Below the pieces are notes generated by a model that was given only the letters and a program-made list of their open reading frames with translations, did no database searches and was not told where the DNA came from. From positions 62,001 to 126,000 of the forward strand of contig NZ_CP108938.1 in the NCBI RefSeq assembly GCF_036347135.1: 64,000 nt of DNA. The letters are read 5' to 3'. Position 1 is the stretch's first letter; every line of letters begins with the position of its first letter. This document shows, piece after piece, positions 6,922-15,780 of this stretch. Source of the DNA: Streptomyces sp. NBC_00775. GTDB taxonomy: Bacteria; Actinomycetota; Actinomycetes; Streptomycetales; Streptomycetaceae. Made by a program: the position numbers and the translations under genes.

Positions 6922-8202
6922 ATGACGGGGAACGTCTTACTCGCGGCCCGCATGCGGGCAGCCGAACTGGGCCAGCAGGAACTCGCCGACCGCCTCAACA
7001 AGCACATCGAGCAGTTCACCGGACGCGCCGGAACCCTCATGGACCGGCACATCCGCAACTACCTCACCGGTAAAACCCAGTGGCCGCAGGCGCGACAACG
7101 CCGCGCCCTGGAAGAAGAATTCGGCTGCCCGATAGAGGAACTCGGGTTCACCAGACCCCCAAGCCGGACAGCCACCGCCCGACCAGAAACCCCGGAGGAC
7201 CCCGTGCGGCGACGCACCTTCGCCGGCTCCGCTCTCGGCCTCGCAGCCGCAGCCGCCATGCCTCCTGCACCCACTCACAGCGTGCTGCGCGTCGGCATGA
7301 ACGACGCCGACCGTCTCGAACACGCATTCCAGCAGCTGATCGCCTCCGACAACGAACACGGCGCCGCTCTCGACATCCAGACGCGTGCCCTCGCGTTCGC
7401 CCACCACGCCATGGAACTCCAACAGGTCGGCTCAGCCAGCCAGCGCGTCCGCGCCCGCCTCTACTACCTGGCGGCCGCGTTCACCGGCACCGCCCTGTGG
7501 GCCGCCATTGACACCAGACAGCCCGACCTCGCCCAACGCCACCTCGACCGGGCAATGACGCTGGCCAGCCTGTCGGGCAGCGAGGAGATCCGGCTACGGC
7601 TGCTCGGGCACGCCACCCTCCTCGCCAGCCAGCAGGACCATCCCCACGACGCGGTGGCCGCAGCGCACGCCGGCCGCGCCTCCTCCACGTGCCGCCGCGA
7701 CCCCCTGTTCCGTTCCCTGGCCTCAGCCCGCCTCGCCGGGGTCCTGGCAGCACAAAAGGACCATCGCGGTGTGGAACGAGCCCTCGACAGCGCCCGCGAC
7801 GCCCTCGCCAAAGCGGACCCGCACACCCAACGGCCCGCCTGGGTCGGCTTCTACGACCACGCCGAACTCGAAGGACTGTCCGCCCTCGCACGCACCAAGC
7901 TCGGCCAACACGAGCAGGCAGAGGCGCACTTCCACCGCACTCTGGCCCAACTACGGCCCGAGTACCGCCGTAACCGCACCTACTACCGCACCCAACTGGC
8001 CCTTTCGCAGATCAGGCAACGCGACGTAGAGCACGCCTATGCCACAGCGAGCTCTGTACTGACCCGCGACAACGATGATTCACTGACCGGGCGATCAGGA
8101 CGCCTGCTGGACGAGTTCACCCAGGCTCTGGCGGCCATCGCCCCAGGCAGCCGCTATGCAGCCGACTGGGCCGACCAGCACGCGAACGCCAGGAGGGCAT
8201 GA
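6922..8202 (+). CDS. XRE-type transcriptional regulator with TPR-like domain
   Basis: A 426-residue protein: N-terminal helix-turn-helix (residues 8-70, AELGQQELADRLNKH), a basic Ala-rich linker with a Tat-like RRRTF run near 97, then roughly 300 residues of helical TPR-like repeats (LRLLGHATLLASQQDHPHDA; LAKADPHTQRPAWVGFYDHA). This is the layout of Streptomyces regulators that sense a peptide or partner through the repeats. Codon 6 is TTA, the rare bldA-dependent leucine codon, so translation may be restricted to late growth. It is coupled (ATGA) to a GNAT gene and divergent from the small-protein operon, its likely target. Confidence 0.75.
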   Translation: MTGNVLLAARMRAAELGQQELADRLNKHIEQFTGRAGTLMDRHIRNYLTGKTQWPQARQRRALEEEFGCPIEELGFTRPPSRTATARPETPEDPVRRRTFAGSALGLAAAAAMPPAPTHSVLRVGMNDADRLEHAFQQLIASDNEHGAALDIQTRALAFAHHAMELQQVGSASQRVRARLYYLAAAFTGTALWAAIDTRQPDLAQRHLDRAMTLASLSGSEEIRLRLLGHATLLASQQDHPHDAVAAAHAGRASSTCRRDPLFRSLASARLAGVLAAQKDHRGVERALDSARDALAKADPHTQRPAWVGFYDHAELEGLSALARTKLGQHEQAEAHFHRTLAQLRPEYRRNRTYYRTQLALSQIRQRDVEHAYATASSVLTRDNDDSLTGRSGRLLDEFTQALAAIAPGSRYAADWADQHANARRA

Positions 8203-8753
8203 CCATGGCCGTCGAGGTCAAGCACTACGCCGCCGAACAGCTCCCCGAGATCCGGCACATCATCCTCGACATTCATGCTGAAGTCCGCCACGGCGACTTC
8301 AAGTTGAACAACGACTTCAACAGCGTGGAACGGTTCGACGAGCGCCTCACCCGCTACTCCTCCCGCCCCGGCTACACCGCAGCGATCGGCTGGGAAGGCG
8401 ACGAGCCAGTCGGCTTCGCATTCGGCATCACGCTCGGCCCGGACAGCACATGGTGGCGCTCGATGACCACGCCACTGCCCGACGACTACACCACCGAGGA
8501 CGGAAAACGCACCGTCGCCCTCAACGAGATCGTCGTCCGCAAGCCCTGGCGCGGGCGTGGCGTGGCCTGGCAGATCCACGAAGAATGGCTGGCCCGCCGC
8601 ACCGAGCAGCGCGTCACCCTCCTCGTGAACCCTGCCGCGGGCAACGGGTCCGTGCAGGCCGTCTACGAAGCGTGGGGTTATCGGGCCGTCGGCCAACAGC
8701 AGCCGTTCCCCGACAGCCCCGTCTACGCGTCCATGACCCGCGAACTGGCCTGA
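8199..8753 (+). CDS. GNAT family N-acetyltransferase
   Basis: A 184-residue acetyl-CoA-dependent acetyltransferase. The acetyl-CoA site is the loop RKPWRGRGVAWQIHEEWL near residues 107-124, following the beta-strand NEIVV; the C-terminal strand pair VTLLVNPAAGNGSVQAVYEAWGY is the standard GNAT end. The ATG at 8199 overlaps the XRE stop; a second in-frame ATG at 8205 is equally placed. XRE-GNAT pairs are common in Streptomyces and the acetyltransferase substrate is not known. The gene ends 14 bases before the oppositely oriented phage gene. Confidence 0.8.
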   Translation: MTMAVEVKHYAAEQLPEIRHIILDIHAEVRHGDFKLNNDFNSVERFDERLTRYSSRPGYTAAIGWEGDEPVGFAFGITLGPDSTWWRSMTTPLPDDYTTEDGKRTVALNEIVVRKPWRGRGVAWQIHEEWLARRTEQRVTLLVNPAAGNGSVQAVYEAWGYRAVGQQQPFPDSPVYASMTRELA

Positions 8754-8766
8754 ACCATCCGGACGT

Positions 8767-9600
8767 TCACGCATCGACAGCGGCGCTTAGCGCGCCAGCG
8801 TCCGGGCGCGGCCCAAAGGCTCGCAGATATCGCGGATGCGACATCGGCCACGCCGCCGCATCCTCCACCGAGCAGAGCGTGTCTGTGGCCTTGTCGGGGT
8901 CCTGGTGGCTGGTCCAACCGCACCCGGCACCGTCGAACACCTTCATGAACCGCACGCCCGCCTCACGGGCCCGGTTGAGGGTGCCCGCGTTGTAGGCGAC
9001 TGCGGACTTGGCGAGCGTCACTGACTCCGCCCACGCCTGCACCGGTACCCATTGCCCGTTGCGGTAGACGACGGTCGTCAGCTGGTGCTCGGCGGCCAGC
9101 TGGTCCGCCAACGCCTTCGCGGCCTGCAGGGCAGTGGTGTCGCCCGAGGCGAGGAGAGGCACCTCACGGCGTGCGGCCTCCCGTACGGCCCGGTAGAACG
9201 CGCCAGCCATGCGCTGCTCTGCCCCGGAGCTGCGCAGGAAGTCGGCGTAGGAGTCAAAGGCCAGCGACTGCAGGGCCTCGGTGTGGATGAGCGTCCACGA
9301 GAAGTGCCCGCCGACCGCCTCAGCTGCGGCCAGGGCGCCCTCCGCATACAGGTGGGGCAGCTGCCGGGCCACGAACGCACGGGCTTCGGTGTCGACGCGC
9401 CGCTGGAAGTCGACGATGGCGGCCTGGAATTGGGCGAGGCGGACGGCGACCATCCGGGAGCGGGCGTTGTCACCGATCGCGGCGATGACGGCGGCCTGTT
9501 CGGCGGCGAGGCGCTGCCAGGCGTCCTCCAGCACCGCGGCGACCCGTGCCGCGACGGTGGCCGCATCCCCGGGCGTCAGCGGCGGGAACTCGTACGCCAC
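8767..9600 (-). CDS. phage minor head protein (Mu gpF-like)
   Basis: A 277-residue protein, GTG start at 9600 overlapping the preceding TAG by one base. The first 170 residues are long Ala-rich helices. The C-terminal part ends in VFDGAGCGWTSHQDPDKA, TLCSVEDAAAWPMSHPR, RAFGPRPD, the Cys/His pattern shared by phage head-morphogenesis proteins that sit at the portal. It is the last gene of the preserved capsid block. Function inferred from this C-terminal pattern and from neighbours. Confidence 0.7.
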   Translation of the reverse strand: MAYEFPPLTPGDAATVAARVAAVLEDAWQRLAAEQAAVIAAIGDNARSRMVAVRLAQFQAAIVDFQRRVDTEARAFVARQLPHLYAEGALAAAEAVGGHFSWTLIHTEALQSLAFDSYADFLRSSGAEQRMAGAFYRAVREAARREVPLLASGDTTALQAAKALADQLAAEHQLTTVVYRNGQWVPVQAWAESVTLAKSAVAYNAGTLNRAREAGVRFMKVFDGAGCGWTSHQDPDKATDTLCSVEDAAAWPMSHPRYLRAFGPRPDAGALSAAVDA

Positions 9601-9932
9601 TACCGCCGCCAGTGGTGGTACCGGCGGTGAGCAGGCTCAAGCGGGGCAATGAGCAGGGTGTCCCCGCCGGTCGGGTCGTCGGGCGCGGTCGCCTCCTGCA
9701 CGGAGGCGATCTGCCGTTCCAGGCCGGTGAGGTTGTTGGACTGGTCGAGGGCGGCGACGCCGTTGACGGTCAGCTGCAGCGGCTCGGCCAGCAGCTTGGC
9801 GCGCCGCTCGGACAGCACTTCCAGGGCGACGGCCCTCGCGCTGCCCAGCCGGTCGTAGCGGGTCTGCAGGTCGCTCTGGTCGGTGGCGGGGCCGAGCTGC
9901 GCCAGGAGCCAGGCCAGGACGGCGGAGTCCAC
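9600..9932 (-). CDS. small phage structural/assembly protein
   Basis: A 110-residue protein with GTG start at 9932 behind GGAAGGA. An upstream in-frame ATG at 10136 is rejected because its extension is Pro/Arg/Ser-rich and overlaps the neighbouring coding frame. It is helical (DSAVLAWLLAQLGPATDQSD; RAVALEVLSERRAKLLAEPL) and matches the type of short protein found between capsid and minor head genes in Streptomyces prophages. The exact role (head completion or adaptor) cannot be decided. Its stop overlaps the minor head gene start. Confidence 0.55.
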   Translation of the reverse strand: MDSAVLAWLLAQLGPATDQSDLQTRYDRLGSARAVALEVLSERRAKLLAEPLQLTVNGVAALDQSNNLTGLERQIASVQEATAPDDPTGGDTLLIAPLEPAHRRYHHWRR

Positions 9933-10011
9933 AGGCGGGGTCCTTCCGGGTAGCGGCTCGGCCGGGCACCCCCGCGCGTGGAACAGGGGTGCCGGGCCGG
10001 GCCTGGCTGGG

Positions 10012-10308
10012 TTACTTCTCGTCCGCCTGCTTGCGGACCCGGGTCCGGGGCTTCGCCTCAAGCTCAGGCTCGGGCGTGGGCTCCGGGGTCGGGTCGGGAG
10101 TCGGGTCGGGGCTGGCGCCGCCGGCGGGCGGCTCACCCTCCCCGCCGTCGTCCTGGCCCTCGTCGTCGTCCTCGCCGGGCTCCCACGCGGCCGGGTTGGT
10201 GATGGCCTCGGCCAGGTCCTCGTCCGGCTCGTCGCCGGGCTGCAGGATCAGCTGCTCGTTCGTCTTGGGGTGCCGCACGTGCACCGCTACCGCCAGTCGC
10301 CGCGCCAT
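10012..10308 (-). CDS. small acidic phage protein
   Basis: A 98-residue protein from ATG 10308: a short folded N-terminus (RRLAVAVHVRHPKTNEQLIL) followed by an acidic, Pro/Glu-rich disordered tail with the repeated unit PDPTPDPTPEPTPEPE (residues 73-88). Similar short proteins follow the capsid gene in actinophages. The DNA encoding the tail is a GGGTCGG-type imperfect repeat at 10080-10115, prone to length variation. The start lies 2 bases after the capsid stop, so it is co-transcribed. Confidence 0.55.
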   Translation of the reverse strand: MARRLAVAVHVRHPKTNEQLILQPGDEPDEDLAEAITNPAAWEPGEDDDEGQDDGGEGEPPAGGASPDPTPDPTPEPTPEPELEAKPRTRVRKQADEK

Positions 10309-10309
10309 G

Positions 10310-11361
10310 TCACAGCACCTTCGCAGTGACGTGGCAGTCCGGGGCGTAGAGGACGGGCATGGCCACGGCCGCGCCCTTGGTCCAGATCTGCACCGGGTCG
10401 TCCTTGCCGCCACGGGTGACGATCAGGCCGGGCGCGTCCTCGCGGGTGATCTGCGGGTTGGAGCCCCGCGACAGCACCAGCGACTCAGCAGTGGTGCCGT
10501 AGAGGGTCTGTCCCCACTTCGACCGGTCCGGGGGCAGCATCACCCACCGGTCGTCAGGCGGGCACTTCGTGGACACGCCGTCCACGCGGACCTGCGCCCG
10601 GTACAGGGTGATCGGCGGAAGACCGTAGTTGTCGCGAACCACGTTGATCTGCTGCGGCGTCAGCGACGCGGTCGGCGTCGTCGACGGGTTCACCGACCCG
10701 TAGTAGGCGGCCCGGTAGGCGTTGTTGCCCGCCAGGTAGGAGTACACGCGCCGCGAGGTGACGACCTGCTCGGGCATGGGCGCGCTGATGCCGTCGAGGT
10801 AGGAGATCCAGCCCAGCTCGTCCGCGATCGCATCCGCGGTCGCGTCGGACCACAGCTTCGGCGCAGTCGGCATGTTCGCCGCAGGGACACCGAAGTCGAC
10901 GTCAAGGGTCAGCCCGTTCTCCGCCGCCAGGCTGAACTTGCCGTCGGTGAGGACGTCGCCGGCGGCCAGCTCCAGACGGGAGTTGATGGCCTCGACGTGC
11001 CGCTCCACGTCGTCGTACAGCAGCTGCTCCAGGCGGGACGCGTCCTGGCCGCGGGAGGCCTCCTGCAGCAGCAGCTCGACCTCGCCGACCATGAGCTTCT
11101 GGCCCAGCGCGGGCAACATGCCCTGCGTGGACGTCTGCCACGCCTGCCGGTCCGCGAACGGCACCGAGGCGTCGAAGCTGCGGTACTTCGCGGCGTTGAC
11201 GTAGCGGCCGGTGTTCTTGATCCGCCACATGACGTCCTGGATGGACACCTTCGCGAACACGGTCTGTGTGAGCAGGAAGTCGGCCGGGGTGGGGATGTAG
11301 CGGGCGAACGTGGTCAGGTCCGCCGTCTTGACATCCCTGATGAGGTCTCCTGAACAGTCAT
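10310..11361 (-). CDS. phage major capsid protein (gpE-like), 5' frameshift
   Basis: About 345 residues of an E-type major capsid protein: IRDVKTADLTTFARYIPTPA near the start, the RIKNTGRYVNAAKYRSFDA region, ISYLDGISAPMPEQVVTSRR, and a C-terminal GKDDPVQIWTKGAAVAMPVL. A good start with GGGAG site is ATG 11361, but that frame (MTVQETS) ends after 13 codons. The capsid frame is open from about 11372 without any ATG or GTG before 11260. One small indel at 11343-11350 would join them. Either a decayed gene or a sequence error; the next possible start, GTG 11260, would cost about 30 conserved residues. Confidence 0.65.
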
Positions 11362-11374
11362 CGACAGAGCTCCC

Positions 11375-11785
11375 TTACACGAACCGGATCTGGCAGGAGG
11401 CGGACGGAGCAACCGCGGCAACGGCGATCGGCAGCTTCGCCGTCTTCACCGAGCCGTGCCACAGCAGCGCCGCCGGGACCTTCGTCTGCGCCGGCGCGAG
11501 CAGCACCTCGGCGAACACGAACCCGGCGAGGGTCTGGCGGCCGTCGGAGGCGCCCGTCGCGTACAGGCCGTACAGGCCAGAAGCGGTGATCTTGCCGACG
11601 GAGATGCCGGACAGGAACCGGCTGTAGGGGATGCTCGTGTCCGGGGACGGCACGTAGTGGGTGCCGGACACGAACGTGGACATGTCGAGGGTGATGGAGT
11701 CGACCTCGCTGGTGCCGTGGAGGCTGGCAAGCCAGGAACGGTCGGCTGTCAGGTTCAGGGTGGTGGTGACCGGCTGAACGGTCAT
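11375..11785 (-). CDS. phage head decoration protein
   Basis: A 136-residue beta-rich protein (MTVQPVTTTLNLTADRSWLA; VGKITASGLYGLYATGASDG; VFAEVLLAPAQTKVPAALLW). Size, position directly before the capsid gene and the SVGKITASGLYG...TLAGFV pattern match lambda gpD-like decoration proteins that trim and stabilise expanded capsids. Start ATG 11785. It is intact, which contrasts with its capsid partner. Confidence 0.7.
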   Translation of the reverse strand: MTVQPVTTTLNLTADRSWLASLHGTSEVDSITLDMSTFVSGTHYVPSPDTSIPYSRFLSGISVGKITASGLYGLYATGASDGRQTLAGFVFAEVLLAPAQTKVPAALLWHGSVKTAKLPIAVAAVAPSASCQIRFV

Positions 11786-11908
11786 GAGTCCTCCCGTGGA
11801 CGATCAGACGAGCGGGGGGCGGTTCGTCCGCTCACCGGCCGGTGGCGTCGTCCACGAGAAGGGGGGCGTGGTCCCCACAGGTCCGGCCTTAACCCGCCGG
11901 TGGGAAGT

Positions 11909-12604
11909 TCAACTGCCCGTCACAAAGCCGCGCTGGCGGGCCATGTCGGCGCCGTGCTGGCCAGGCTTGGGCATGGTGGCGCCGCGCGGCGGCGGCCCGC
12001 CCGCGGGGGAGCCCCCGGGTGCTGCGGGTGGCACCGGGGTAGTAGTGGCGGCGAACAGCTCGGGCCTGCGCGCCTTCAGGGCGGTAGCGGCCTCGGCGAT
12101 GGTGTCCTCATCGGCGTCGTCCTCGACGGCCAGGAGCCGTTCGGCGTCCTTCAGATCGTCGCCGGTCGCACCAAGCGCCACCAGCGCGGAACGCCGTACC
12201 GCAGCCCGCTCAGGGACAACGGCCTGCGCCTCACGCCGCTGCGCGGCGGTGGTGGCCTCAGCGGCGACCTGCTCGCGGCGTTCGATCTCGGACAGCTGCG
12301 CGACCTGCGCCTCACGCTGCTGCTGCACGAACGACGTCAGGTCGTCGGTCTTGGTGAAGCCCAGCTGCTCAACGAGCTTGCGGACCGCGGCACGTTCGCC
12401 CTGCTGCTTCTCGCGGGCCAACAGCCGGTTCAGCGCCCCCTGGTCCGGCACCTGCGCCGGCGGCACGGCCGGGTCGGTGCTGGGGGCGGGCGGCCGCTGC
12501 TGGTTGGAGGGGTCGGTGGGATCCGCGCCCAGAATGGGGAAGATGGGTCGGCCGTCACGCCAGTAGCCGACGGGCGTACGGGGGTGGGGCAGCAGCCTGT
12601 CCAT
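11909..12604 (-). CDS. phage scaffolding protein
   Basis: A 231-residue protein from ATG 12604 with GGAGGA ten bases upstream. A Pro-rich N-terminus (residues 1-60) is followed by a long Gln/Glu/Arg coiled coil (LLAREKQQGERAAVRKLVEQ; SEIERREQVAAEATTAAQRR) and a disordered Pro/Gly tail, the standard build of a siphovirus scaffold. It is followed by decoration and capsid genes, the usual order. An in-frame GTG extension upstream (12660) is possible but has no ribosome site. Confidence 0.7.
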   Translation of the reverse strand: MDRLLPHPRTPVGYWRDGRPIFPILGADPTDPSNQQRPPAPSTDPAVPPAQVPDQGALNRLLAREKQQGERAAVRKLVEQLGFTKTDDLTSFVQQQREAQVAQLSEIERREQVAAEATTAAQRREAQAVVPERAAVRRSALVALGATGDDLKDAERLLAVEDDADEDTIAEAATALKARRPELFAATTTPVPPAAPGGSPAGGPPPRGATMPKPGQHGADMARQRGFVTGS

Positions 12605-12776
12605 GCGGGTCCAGTCCTCCAGCAACAGCGCCCCCGCGCCGTCGATCAGTGTAGCCACAGCCCCCTTAGCTCGAGATCTATCCCCACCGTTCGCACACGT
12701 CTCTCTACCGCACCGGCTGGGCCTTTTCACCCGATTCGGTCCTGTGTAGGCGGTCGCGAGTTCCCGGCCGTCTGAG

Positions 12777-13274
12777 CTACTTCCTGCCGCACTCCGACTG
12801 CGGCACCACCGTCTTGTTCTCCCCGAATGGGGAGTCACCAAGCCCGAGTCCCGACCAGTACACCCCCACCGACGCCTGCGGGGTGCCGGTCGCGGCTGTG
12901 ACGAACACCTGTGACACATACCGCTGCCCAGAGGCGGTTTTCCCCTCCACCTTCAGCACACGTCCACCGTCCATCGTGTCGGTGTTCTCCACCACGGCCG
13001 AGTCGATGATGTGCGGTGCGGCCCCTGGCTTGAGGCAGAACTCGGCGGCCTGCTTCCAGGTGTCTTCGCATGTCTTGGTCTGATAGGCGTTCGCGCAGAA
13101 AGCGTGGGCACTCTCCCCCGGCGCGGCAGCCATCAGGCGGTCCATGACGGCGACTGCCTGCTTCTGAGTGACGGGCGGCGCACTCGCGTGGGCCGTTGCG
13201 CCGGAGGAGCCGCCGCATCCTGTGGCGAGGGCTGCGACGAGGGCAGTGAGGCCGACCATTCGTGTGGGGCGCAT
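12777..13274 (-). CDS. putative secreted lipoprotein
   Basis: A 165-residue protein with a type II signal: MRPTRMVGLTALVAALATGC, lipobox ending at Cys 20, followed by GGSSGATAHASAP. The mature part has four Cys (around CANAYQTKTCEDTW and EFCLKPG), probably two disulfides, and a beta-rich C-terminus. The longer frame to 13394 is rejected because the signal peptide begins at 13274. It sits between the phage scaffold gene and a divergent exported protein and is not an obvious phage structural gene; a lysogenic conversion (moron) gene is one possibility. Family not recognised. Confidence 0.6.
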   Translation of the reverse strand: MRPTRMVGLTALVAALATGCGGSSGATAHASAPPVTQKQAVAVMDRLMAAAPGESAHAFCANAYQTKTCEDTWKQAAEFCLKPGAAPHIIDSAVVENTDTMDGGRVLKVEGKTASGQRYVSQVFVTAATGTPQASVGVYWSGLGLGDSPFGENKTVVPQSECGRK

Positions 13275-13515
13275 GTCGGGTGTATCCGCTCCGCTAGGGG
13301 GGTGGTGTGGGCGCACTGATGATGCCCCAGCACGGGGGCCTACGTGCAGGTGGCGACTGGTTTTGAGGGAAATCTGAGGTCTTACGTCCGTCATGCTCCG
13401 ACATGTCTGACAGCAACCTCAAAGGCAGCTCAGAGTTCGTGAGGGAAACGTGCGGATCATGGTCCTGACGTGCAGACTCCGCGATGACCACAGCACAGCA
13501 AATGGGGGAGGATCC

Positions 13516-14664
13516 ATGAGTCTGCGCATGCGCAGATGGAAAACGGGCGTCATGGCGGCCACAGTGGCTGCCCTCGCGGGGAGCGTACTCGTCTACCAGC
13601 CCGCAGCGGCTGACGAAGCCGCTCCCGTTGACAGCGTTAGCGTGACCGCGTCCAATGCGGACAACATCACCGGCACGGCGGCAGGTACGGCGGAACTCCA
13701 GGAGTTCGCCGACCATATGAAGGATGCGACCGAGGGCTCCCCGTCCAACGCCGCAGCGACGGCCGCGCCCAAGAGCATCGTCCCGGCTGCCTATCGGACG
13801 CCAACTGGGGAACATATTGCGGTCCCCACCATGGGGCGGCTCACCTCCAGCTACCGCGTCCTCAAGGTCGACATGGAGAAGGTGCAAGCGAGCATCGCGC
13901 CCGGTGCCCCCTGCGCGAACGCCGAGGGCGACACCGCCATCGAGGATGTGCTCGTTGTGCCGCCCGGCGCGACCAACATCCGGTACGAGACGACCGACAG
14001 CCTGGAGAGTGGCGCCCCCGGCTCCGACGGACAGCCGGACCGCTGTGACGTGAGCGTCGTCTGGGACGAAGCCGACACTGGCAACGCCAACGACGATCTC
14101 GCCGCCCCCGCCGCTACCCGCCCCTACGATTTCAAGTACGCGGGCGACTGCTTCGGCCGAAAAAACAACAACGTCACATTGAGCGGCAGGACGATCCGCA
14201 TCAGTTGGAACGACGGCTGCTACGCGGACAACGTCGTGCGCTACGACGGCAACAGCGCGTGGAACTACTACACCGTCAAGAGCATAAGCACCTGCGCGAA
14301 CGACCACGCGAGCGTGCTGACCTCCTGTGGCCACGGCATCAAGCAGAACAAGGCGAAGGAAGCCGGCAACCCCCAGTGGCAGGATTGGGCACCCAACTCC
14401 GACTCCACGGGCGACTGCCGCACGAAGAGCATCAGCGTGTCAGCGGGCCCCATCTCGATCGGCGGCGACTACCTGCACTGCGATACACAGAAGATCTACA
14501 AGTACACCGAAGCGGGCAAGATGTCGTCCTACTGGAAAGGCAAGCGCGACGGCACCCGGGGGACCGAGCACCAGATCTCGGTGAAAATGCCGCAGGTGGC
14601 CGGACGCCCTCACTGGACCCACTGGCTCAACTCTGACGCCTGCATCGCCTGCTACCAGCCCTAG
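13516..14664 (+). CDS. secreted protein of unknown function
   Basis: A 382-residue protein with strong GGGGGAGG ribosome site and a Sec signal peptide (MSLRMRRWKTGVMAATVAAL, cleavage after AAADE region near residue 33). The mature protein has a helical pro-like part (residues 40-90), then a beta-rich domain with eight or more cysteines (CDVSVVWDE; YAGDCFGRKNNNVTLSGRTI; CANDHASVLTSCGHGI; DACIACYQP). The cysteine-rich C-terminal 200 residues suggest a disulfide-stabilised extracellular domain. I recognise no catalytic motif. It is divergently placed to the lipoprotein gene, with a shared 240-bp promoter region. Confidence 0.6.
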   Translation: MSLRMRRWKTGVMAATVAALAGSVLVYQPAAADEAAPVDSVSVTASNADNITGTAAGTAELQEFADHMKDATEGSPSNAAATAAPKSIVPAAYRTPTGEHIAVPTMGRLTSSYRVLKVDMEKVQASIAPGAPCANAEGDTAIEDVLVVPPGATNIRYETTDSLESGAPGSDGQPDRCDVSVVWDEADTGNANDDLAAPAATRPYDFKYAGDCFGRKNNNVTLSGRTIRISWNDGCYADNVVRYDGNSAWNYYTVKSISTCANDHASVLTSCGHGIKQNKAKEAGNPQWQDWAPNSDSTGDCRTKSISVSAGPISIGGDYLHCDTQKIYKYTEAGKMSSYWKGKRDGTRGTEHQISVKMPQVAGRPHWTHWLNSDACIACYQP

Positions 14665-14741
14665 TACTCCAACCGGCCTTCATGGATCTGCCCTGATCAA
14701 CGGCCTGGCGGAGAGAGGTGCAGCGGGTGCCCGATAGTCGC

Positions 14742-14766
14742 GGGACGGTCTTTTACGGGCCGTCCC
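14742..14766 (+). terminator. possible hairpin terminator
   Basis: A perfect 7-bp stem, GGGACGG / CCGTCCC, with an 11-base loop, about 80 bases after the secreted-protein stop. It has no U-run, as is usual for actinobacterial terminators, so assignment rests on position. Confidence 0.35.
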
Positions 14767-15135
14767 ACGAACGTGTGCCCGCGCCACCTGCAGGGACAGC
14801 GGCAGGAGGTGTGTCAATTGAGACACTCCTTTCGCCAGTGAGGGCGGCACTGATGCACTGATCCTGAGTCCTGCGCGGCCCGCTGCGCAGGACTCAAGGC
14901 GTGTCAACGCAGCTGTACGGTGCCAGTAGGGCACCAGACTCCACCACGCCAACTCAGCCAGAAGAACGCTCTGACTTCCTCAATCCGTTGAGAACCCAAC
15001 CTGTCCGAACAGCACACATAGGTCCCCGCACGGCACACAGATCCGTGCAGGGGGCGCCGGTCAGTGGGGGCCGGGCCCGGTCTCGCCGATCTACCCGGTC
15101 GCGCCAAGGGCCTACAGCCGTGTCAACGGCTGCGG
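14767..15135. other. intergenic region, no gene seen
   Basis: About 370 bases between the exported-protein gene and the portal fragment. Short frames on both strands lack starts, ribosome sites or recognisable motifs. It probably contains a recombination boundary, since genes on the two sides have different origins. Confidence 0.35.
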
Positions 15136-15756
15136 CTACGCCGAGGGTGGGCTGGTCTGCGGCCCGTCCGGCGGGGTCTGACCCGGCTGCACGAGGGGCG
15201 CGACATGCACCTGGTCGGCCTCGGGGAGGCCCAGGTATTCGCGTACGGCCGTGTTATCGCCGGTCGCGTCGGCGAGCCGGGCGGCCTGGTCGAAGGCCCG
15301 CTTCTGTATGCGTTCGATCTCCTCGGCGACGTCCTCGATCGGGTATCCGGCGCCCTGCAGCATCCGCACCGCGGTCTCCAGGGAGAACACGCCTGCCGCG
15401 TAGCCGGCCGTGCCGTCGTTGAGGACGGTGGTGCGGTCGGTGGGAGTGTGCGCACCCCACACCAGGCGTGCGGGCAGCGACTCGCCGGCGGGCCACACGT
15501 GCCCGGCCTGGTGCAGGCGCTGCACCATGCGCAGCAGCAGCTGGTACTTGTGGTCGCGGGCCAGGCGCATTGCGCCGACGAGGGAGTCCAGCGGGCCAAG
15601 GGCGAGCTGCAGCGCGTACCCGGATGGCACCTTGGCCGCGTCGAGGGTGCCCAATCCGGCGGTGGTCAGGCGGGTGTTGGAGGCTAGTCGGTCCAGCAGG
15701 TGGTCGATGCGCCGGCGCAGTTCAGCAAGCTGCGCGCAGGTGTCGAGGGTGTCCAT
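15136..15756 (-). pseudogene. phage portal protein, C-terminal fragment
   Basis: The frame encodes about 200 residues of a portal C-terminus: AQLAELRRRIDHLLDRLASN, TTAGLGTLDAAKVPSGYALQ, LVGAMRLARDHKYQLLLRM, then a Pro-rich tail. A full portal is 450-500 residues, and upstream of about 15730 the frame continues into unrelated sequence, so the N-terminal two thirds are missing. The ATG 15756 is fortuitous (MDTLDT is not portal-like). The fragment is on the same strand as, and upstream of, the scaffold-capsid block, as expected for one prophage. Confidence 0.7.
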
Positions 15757-15780
15757 GCGCCCGGAGTCGGACAGCTGTGA

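Larger units (their letters stand above)
8767..12604 (-). mobile_element. prophage head-gene remnant
   Basis: Six collinear minus-strand genes from 12604 down to 8767 look like a siphovirus capsid block: scaffold, head decoration protein, major capsid protein, small acidic linker protein, small helical protein and Mu-F-like minor head protein. A portal fragment on the same strand at 15136-15756 is part of the same lineage. No terminase, tail, lysis or integrase genes are near, so this is a remnant. It could alternatively be a domesticated capsid block, but the frameshift in the capsid gene argues for decay. Confidence 0.75.

Noticed and set aside
10080..10120. Short tandem GGGTCGG-like repeat as a regulatory repeat or CRISPR
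   Set aside because: It encodes the PDPT/PEPT tail of the small acidic phage protein; there are no spacers.
11456..12775. 439-codon plus-strand frame across the scaffold region
   Set aside because: Antisense to scaffold and decoration genes; composition is low-complexity Gly/Arg/Val with no motif.
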